This document shows positions 61,061 to 64,000 of a stretch of DNA of 64,000 nucleotides, in pieces (position 1 is the first letter of the stretch; each line of letters opens with the position of its first letter). The stretch is from the NCBI GenBank assembly GCA_956465555.1, contig OY101129.1:496001-560000 (forward strand), written 5' to 3'. The notes beneath the pieces were generated by a model. That model saw only the letters and a program-made list of their open reading frames with translations. It did no database searches and was not told where the DNA came from. The DNA comes from Nitzschia sp. pyKryTriq1. Lineage: Eukaryota; Bacillariophyta; Bacillariophyceae; Bacillariales; Bacillariaceae. Position numbers and translations under genes: made by a program.

Positions 61061-61612
61061 TTAATTGCAGCACCCAAGTTGCGTGCCATCGTTCGTAGGA
61101 CAACATTCGCCAGTGAGACCCAAGGCCTTACATTTAGAATTCGCCGAACACGAAGTAGCTCCACCGCCACCACTGCTGCTACTGATACTGCTACTGGTGG
61201 TGCTACTGGATGATGATGCTGTTGACGATGAAGGAGAGGCTTTCGGGGCAGGGGGGGATGTTTCCTTAGGGGTGGTATTTTGGGTGGGAGACGGTGCTGA
61301 TGGCGGCGGATGGGGTGCTAGCACTGGTTCGTCCACAGCCGTGGATATGGGATGCATGGCGGGAACCGCCGTGCTAACCTTGCTATAGTCATGCCGAGGA
61401 GCTACTGCCTTGCTTGTAAACCAACCAAATCCACCAATGATGAGGAACGCAATCAGAATCGGGAGCCCCGCGGTAAGAATTTTATTGATTCGCTCCTTGC
61501 GGGTCAGTTTTCGCTCTTGGACGTAATCGACGTCGTATTCTTCAAAGGAATTTTCTTCAGGATCTACTACCTCGGTTGTGTTCGTAGTAGGGATGGCGCC
61601 GTATGCAGTCAT
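61061..61612 (-). CDS. type II membrane protein with one CC-motif domain
   Basis: 183 aa. A charged cytosolic N-terminus (to about 45, with RKLTRKERINK) is followed by one membrane span (about 47-67). The next part is a Pro/Ser-rich stalk with long Ser runs. The last 30 residues carry six Cys in the pattern C-x5-C-x8-CC-x9-CC, with the core LGLTGECCPT and a final LGCC. The same module occurs three times in the gene at 63210, about 1.6 kb downstream on the same strand. Both also share a basic segment before the span (RKERINK and LREKIERC). The Cys pattern suggests a small disulphide knot outside the cell or in the lumen. Function unknown. Confidence 0.7.
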   Translation of the reverse strand: MTAYGAIPTTNTTEVVDPEENSFEEYDVDYVQERKLTRKERINKILTAGLPILIAFLIIGGFGWFTSKAVAPRHDYSKVSTAVPAMHPISTAVDEPVLAPHPPPSAPSPTQNTTPKETSPPAPKASPSSSTASSSSSTTSSSISSSSGGGGATSCSANSKCKALGLTGECCPTNDGTQLGCCN

Positions 61613-62123
61613 GATGGTCTTCTCAATATAGAGGGGCGGGTAATAGTGTAATGGAAATAATGGATTACGGGTACTGGTACTGTACCGGTACTGTACGACT
61701 TTCGAATGTGATTTCGTCGTCTATTCATCATTGTCGCCAGCTGTTTGATGATGATTCAAAAAAGCAAAAGGAGAGCGAGGAACGCGACGTGCGTTGTTTT
61801 GGCGTTGTTTTGGTTTGACGCGTCTTCTCTTTTCTTTTCTCGTGCCGCCCGTGCGCCGGCGCCAAGGTGCTATGATGACGTGGCATGCTGCGCCAGCTGC
61901 CAGCTACATGCCGGCCGGCGCTCTGACAGAATCCGGTCGAATGAGTCGTATATGGCTTCGTTAGTCTACATTGGTACCAGTACCAGGTACAGTATGATAG
62001 TACGTACGGTACCGCTACTATGGTCCCAGGGGTCCATGTAATGGCGCGAAGAGCACACAGCACACAGCGGGCTGCTACAGGTAGATCCTTTCATTTGTGT
62101 CAAACAATAACACTTCGAACAAC
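61613..62123. promoter_or_regulatory. divergent promoter region with GTAC words
   Basis: About 510 bp between the CC-motif gene and the methyltransferase-like gene. GTAC palindrome clusters lie at 61660-61700 and 61965-62030. No gene seen. Confidence 0.5.
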
Positions 62124-63074
62124 ATGGTACAACTACATCTTCTTAAATCAGTAGCGAGACATCGTGGAAGGGGCTCGGGAAATACCACTCGTATGACGAA
62201 AGTGGCGTTGCTGTCCACCACGAAACACAACAATAAGAACATCAAGAATCCCAAAGAAATGGTGGAAGAAATTCGGCGACGGATGCAACAGAATCGTGGT
62301 GATCCTGTGACGGCATGGGAATCTCTATGGCAAGATGGTATCACACCATGGGACTTAGGTGGTCCAACCGATGCCCTGATATCGGAGATCAAGGGCAGAT
62401 CCTCTCTTCGCCTGCCCTCCATGACACTGATACCTGGTTGCGGATCTGGATACGATTTGGTTTCCTTGGGGAGGTACCTCGATCTTGAAAGCGATGAAAG
62501 AAAAGAAGAAGCATCCACTATTATCGGACTTGAACTGTCCAAGACGTCCTTACAAAAAGCAAAATCACTGTTGGAAAAGTCACTGGACAGTGACGGGCCT
62601 TTCAAGCGAACGACAATTTTACTGCTCGAAGGAAATTTTTTCCATGCTCCTTCGTGTTGGAAACCATTCTTCAGTACCGACGACGCCACAAATAATTTCA
62701 GTGACAGCCGATCGCCGCTTCCTACTCTTTCATCGGAGCAGACATTTGATTTGATTTTTGACTACACTTTCTTTTGTGCCATCCCACCTGATCAACGGAG
62801 GATGTGGGGGAGCCAAATGTCAAGGCTTTTGGCACCGCACGGAAATCTTCTCACGTTGATGTTTCCATACCATGCATCTTCGAAAAGAACTGTCGATGCA
62901 GAGACACGAGGGCCTCCCTATTTGGTATCTCTTGATACGTATAAAGATGCACTAGTTGGAGGCGATCAAGAACGACTGGAGATGGACACCCCACTACCCT
63001 ATGCAAGTCTGGCAACGGCACGACAGCGGCAGGGCCAGGAAGTTGTAGGTTGGTGGTACAAGGCTAAGCTATAG
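62124..63074 (+). CDS. TPMT/halide-thiol methyltransferase-like enzyme
   Basis: 316 aa from the ATG at 62124. The first ~45 residues are basic and Ser/Thr-rich, possibly an organellar targeting leader. The core fits the TPMT-superfamily class I methyltransferase: WESLWQDGITPWDLGG (the W-x-x-x-W-x-x-G-x-T-P-W-D motif), SAM-binding loop LIPGCGSGYDL, IIGLELSKTSLQKA, EGNFFHAPS, FDLIFDYTFFCAIPP and LLAPHGNLLTLMFP. These are the hallmarks of the plant HOL/HMT group that methylates halides and thiols such as bisulfide. The enzyme probably uses SAM to methylate small anions or thiols and could make methyl halides, but specificity cannot be read from sequence. The C-terminus is complete. Confidence 0.82.
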   Translation: MVQLHLLKSVARHRGRGSGNTTRMTKVALLSTTKHNNKNIKNPKEMVEEIRRRMQQNRGDPVTAWESLWQDGITPWDLGGPTDALISEIKGRSSLRLPSMTLIPGCGSGYDLVSLGRYLDLESDERKEEASTIIGLELSKTSLQKAKSLLEKSLDSDGPFKRTTILLLEGNFFHAPSCWKPFFSTDDATNNFSDSRSPLPTLSSEQTFDLIFDYTFFCAIPPDQRRMWGSQMSRLLAPHGNLLTLMFPYHASSKRTVDAETRGPPYLVSLDTYKDALVGGDQERLEMDTPLPYASLATARQRQGQEVVGWWYKAKL

Positions 63075-63209
63075 CATCTAATCCTTCTTTTAAAATGAGA
63101 CATGATGTGGGATATCATATATGTATACGTACTTGTCGTCGAACTTTGTCTGCTGACTGTATTCTCCTCAAATCCATGGCTGAACGACAGTGCCAGCACA
63201 ATTTTACCT

Positions 63210-63848
63210 CTACGAGGAACAACAACCAAGCTTAACTCCCTTCACAGTCGGACAGCACTCTCCAATTAATCCCAGTTTATCACAACTCGGGTTCCTAGCA
63301 CAGGACGAGTGGCTGCCGGAAACGGTACTAGCCTCTTTTTCTTCAGTCGTATCAGGGAGCTCAACAGCAACAAGAGAGGCGTCTTTCTCATCGTCGTCCT
63401 TCTTTATCGAGGTGCTAGTAGTCGAGCAACATCCAAGATTTACACCTCCATCTGTAGGACAGCAAGCTCCAGTCAAACCTAACTTCTCGCAATCTGGATT
63501 TCGGGAGCACATTTTGCTGTCGGTAATAGTACTTGATGCGTGCGGTGTATCCACCTGATGTGGGGAGACATCTACTGCGTTGTCATCGTCACCACGATCG
63601 GATGGTATCTTTGACGTAATACTGGACGCATTACCGGTGCTGCTAGCCTTGGGCATTGCATTCTTCTCTTTCAAATTCGAGCAACAGCCGAGATAGACAC
63701 CTTCCTCTGTTGGACAGCAAGCCCCCGTCAAACCAAGATACCGACAGCCTAGGTTCTGAACGCAAGATTGCTGGTCTAGATCCGTGGAAAGTTGTTTAGA
63801 TGCCACACCCGAGCTTTCGTGGTTTTCCGGCGCACGTATTGTTGTTGC

Positions 63849-63879
<31 letters not shown>

Positions 63880-64000
63880 GCGTACTCGTCGTGAATACTC
63901 TTTGCTAGTAATGCCCCAGATCCGCTGAGAAGAAGCACTGCTAGCAAGATCGGGAAAATCACCCGAGCGCATCGCTCGATTTTTTCTCGTAATGACAACG
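63210..64000 (-). CDS. membrane protein with three CC-motif domains (5' end outside window)
   Basis: The frame is open to the right edge, so the true start lies beyond 64000; 263 residues are visible. A basic SLREKIERC segment leads into one membrane span (FPILLAVLLLSGSGALLA). A Thr run encoded by a TTG/GTT repeat follows (about 63840-63880). Three CC-motif domains come next, each C-x5-C-x8-CC-x9-CC with cores LGLTGACCPTEEGV, LGLTGACCPTDGGV and LGLIGECCPTVKGV. They are separated by Ser/Asp-rich linkers. The protein ends two residues after the last CC. It is an expanded paralogue of the gene at 61061. Function unknown; an exposed disulphide-rich array is inferred. Confidence 0.75.

Overview
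The window is nuclear DNA of a photosynthetic stramenopile, most likely a diatom. Three things support this. Several N-termini carry a signal peptide followed by an (A/S)FAP-type cleavage motif, the mark of targeting into a secondary plastid: the small membrane protein at 657, the VIPP1 homologue at 28199, the BASS transporter at 51447 and, more weakly, the ferredoxin at 44232. Genes are compact, with few short GT-AG introns of roughly 80-290 bp. A Ty1/copia RNase H relic is also present. The species cannot be named from the sequence alone. No tRNA, rRNA or CRISPR array was recognised.

Left third (1-28 kb). A small plastid-targeted membrane protein is followed by a large armadillo-like protein with a Cys-rich N-terminal domain, then an FTR1-type iron permease. 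Next comes a cluster of three diverged, same-strand paralogues (8279, 17305, 24636) built from degenerate ankyrin modules with a recurring D-P-x-[TS]-K-L-[FY]-P-F-Q-L signature. The first is 2113 aa and carries a unique C-terminal extension with an exact 198-bp tandem repeat. A Ser/Thr kinase and a sulfotransferase-like gene, both on the opposite strand, and a copia relic lie between the paralogues.

Middle (28-48 kb). A plastid VIPP1/PspA gene and a LEA2-like membrane protein precede three type II membrane glycosyltransferase-like genes of different families: GT31-like with two in-frame, nearly identical domains, GT47 exostosin-like, and GT25-like. With the sulfotransferase they suggest a Golgi glycan-modification neighbourhood. 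An eight-exon prolyl oligopeptidase follows. A 1.8-kb DNA transposon with about 30-bp terminal inverted repeats and a GATTC target-site duplication sits 97 bp upstream of its longest start codon. Beyond it are a plastid-type [4Fe-4S] ferredoxin gene and a three-exon hemerythrin gene.

Right third (48-64 kb). A TRM10-like SPOUT protein, a secreted or membrane-anchored protein of unknown function, a plastid BASS-family transporter, a multipass TMEM185-like protein, an organellar-type RRM protein, a CELF-like RRM protein, a TPMT/halide-methyltransferase-like enzyme, and two genes encoding one or three copies of a C-x5-C-x8-CC-x9-CC domain. The last of these runs off the right edge.

Intergenic DNA is strikingly rich in GTAC-containing palindromes (GTACCGGTAC, GTACTGTAC and relatives), which are rare inside the genes. 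The most unusual signals are the ankyrin-module family and its repeat tail, the CC-motif gene pair, the TIR transposon in a promoter region, and the in-frame duplicated glycosyltransferase.
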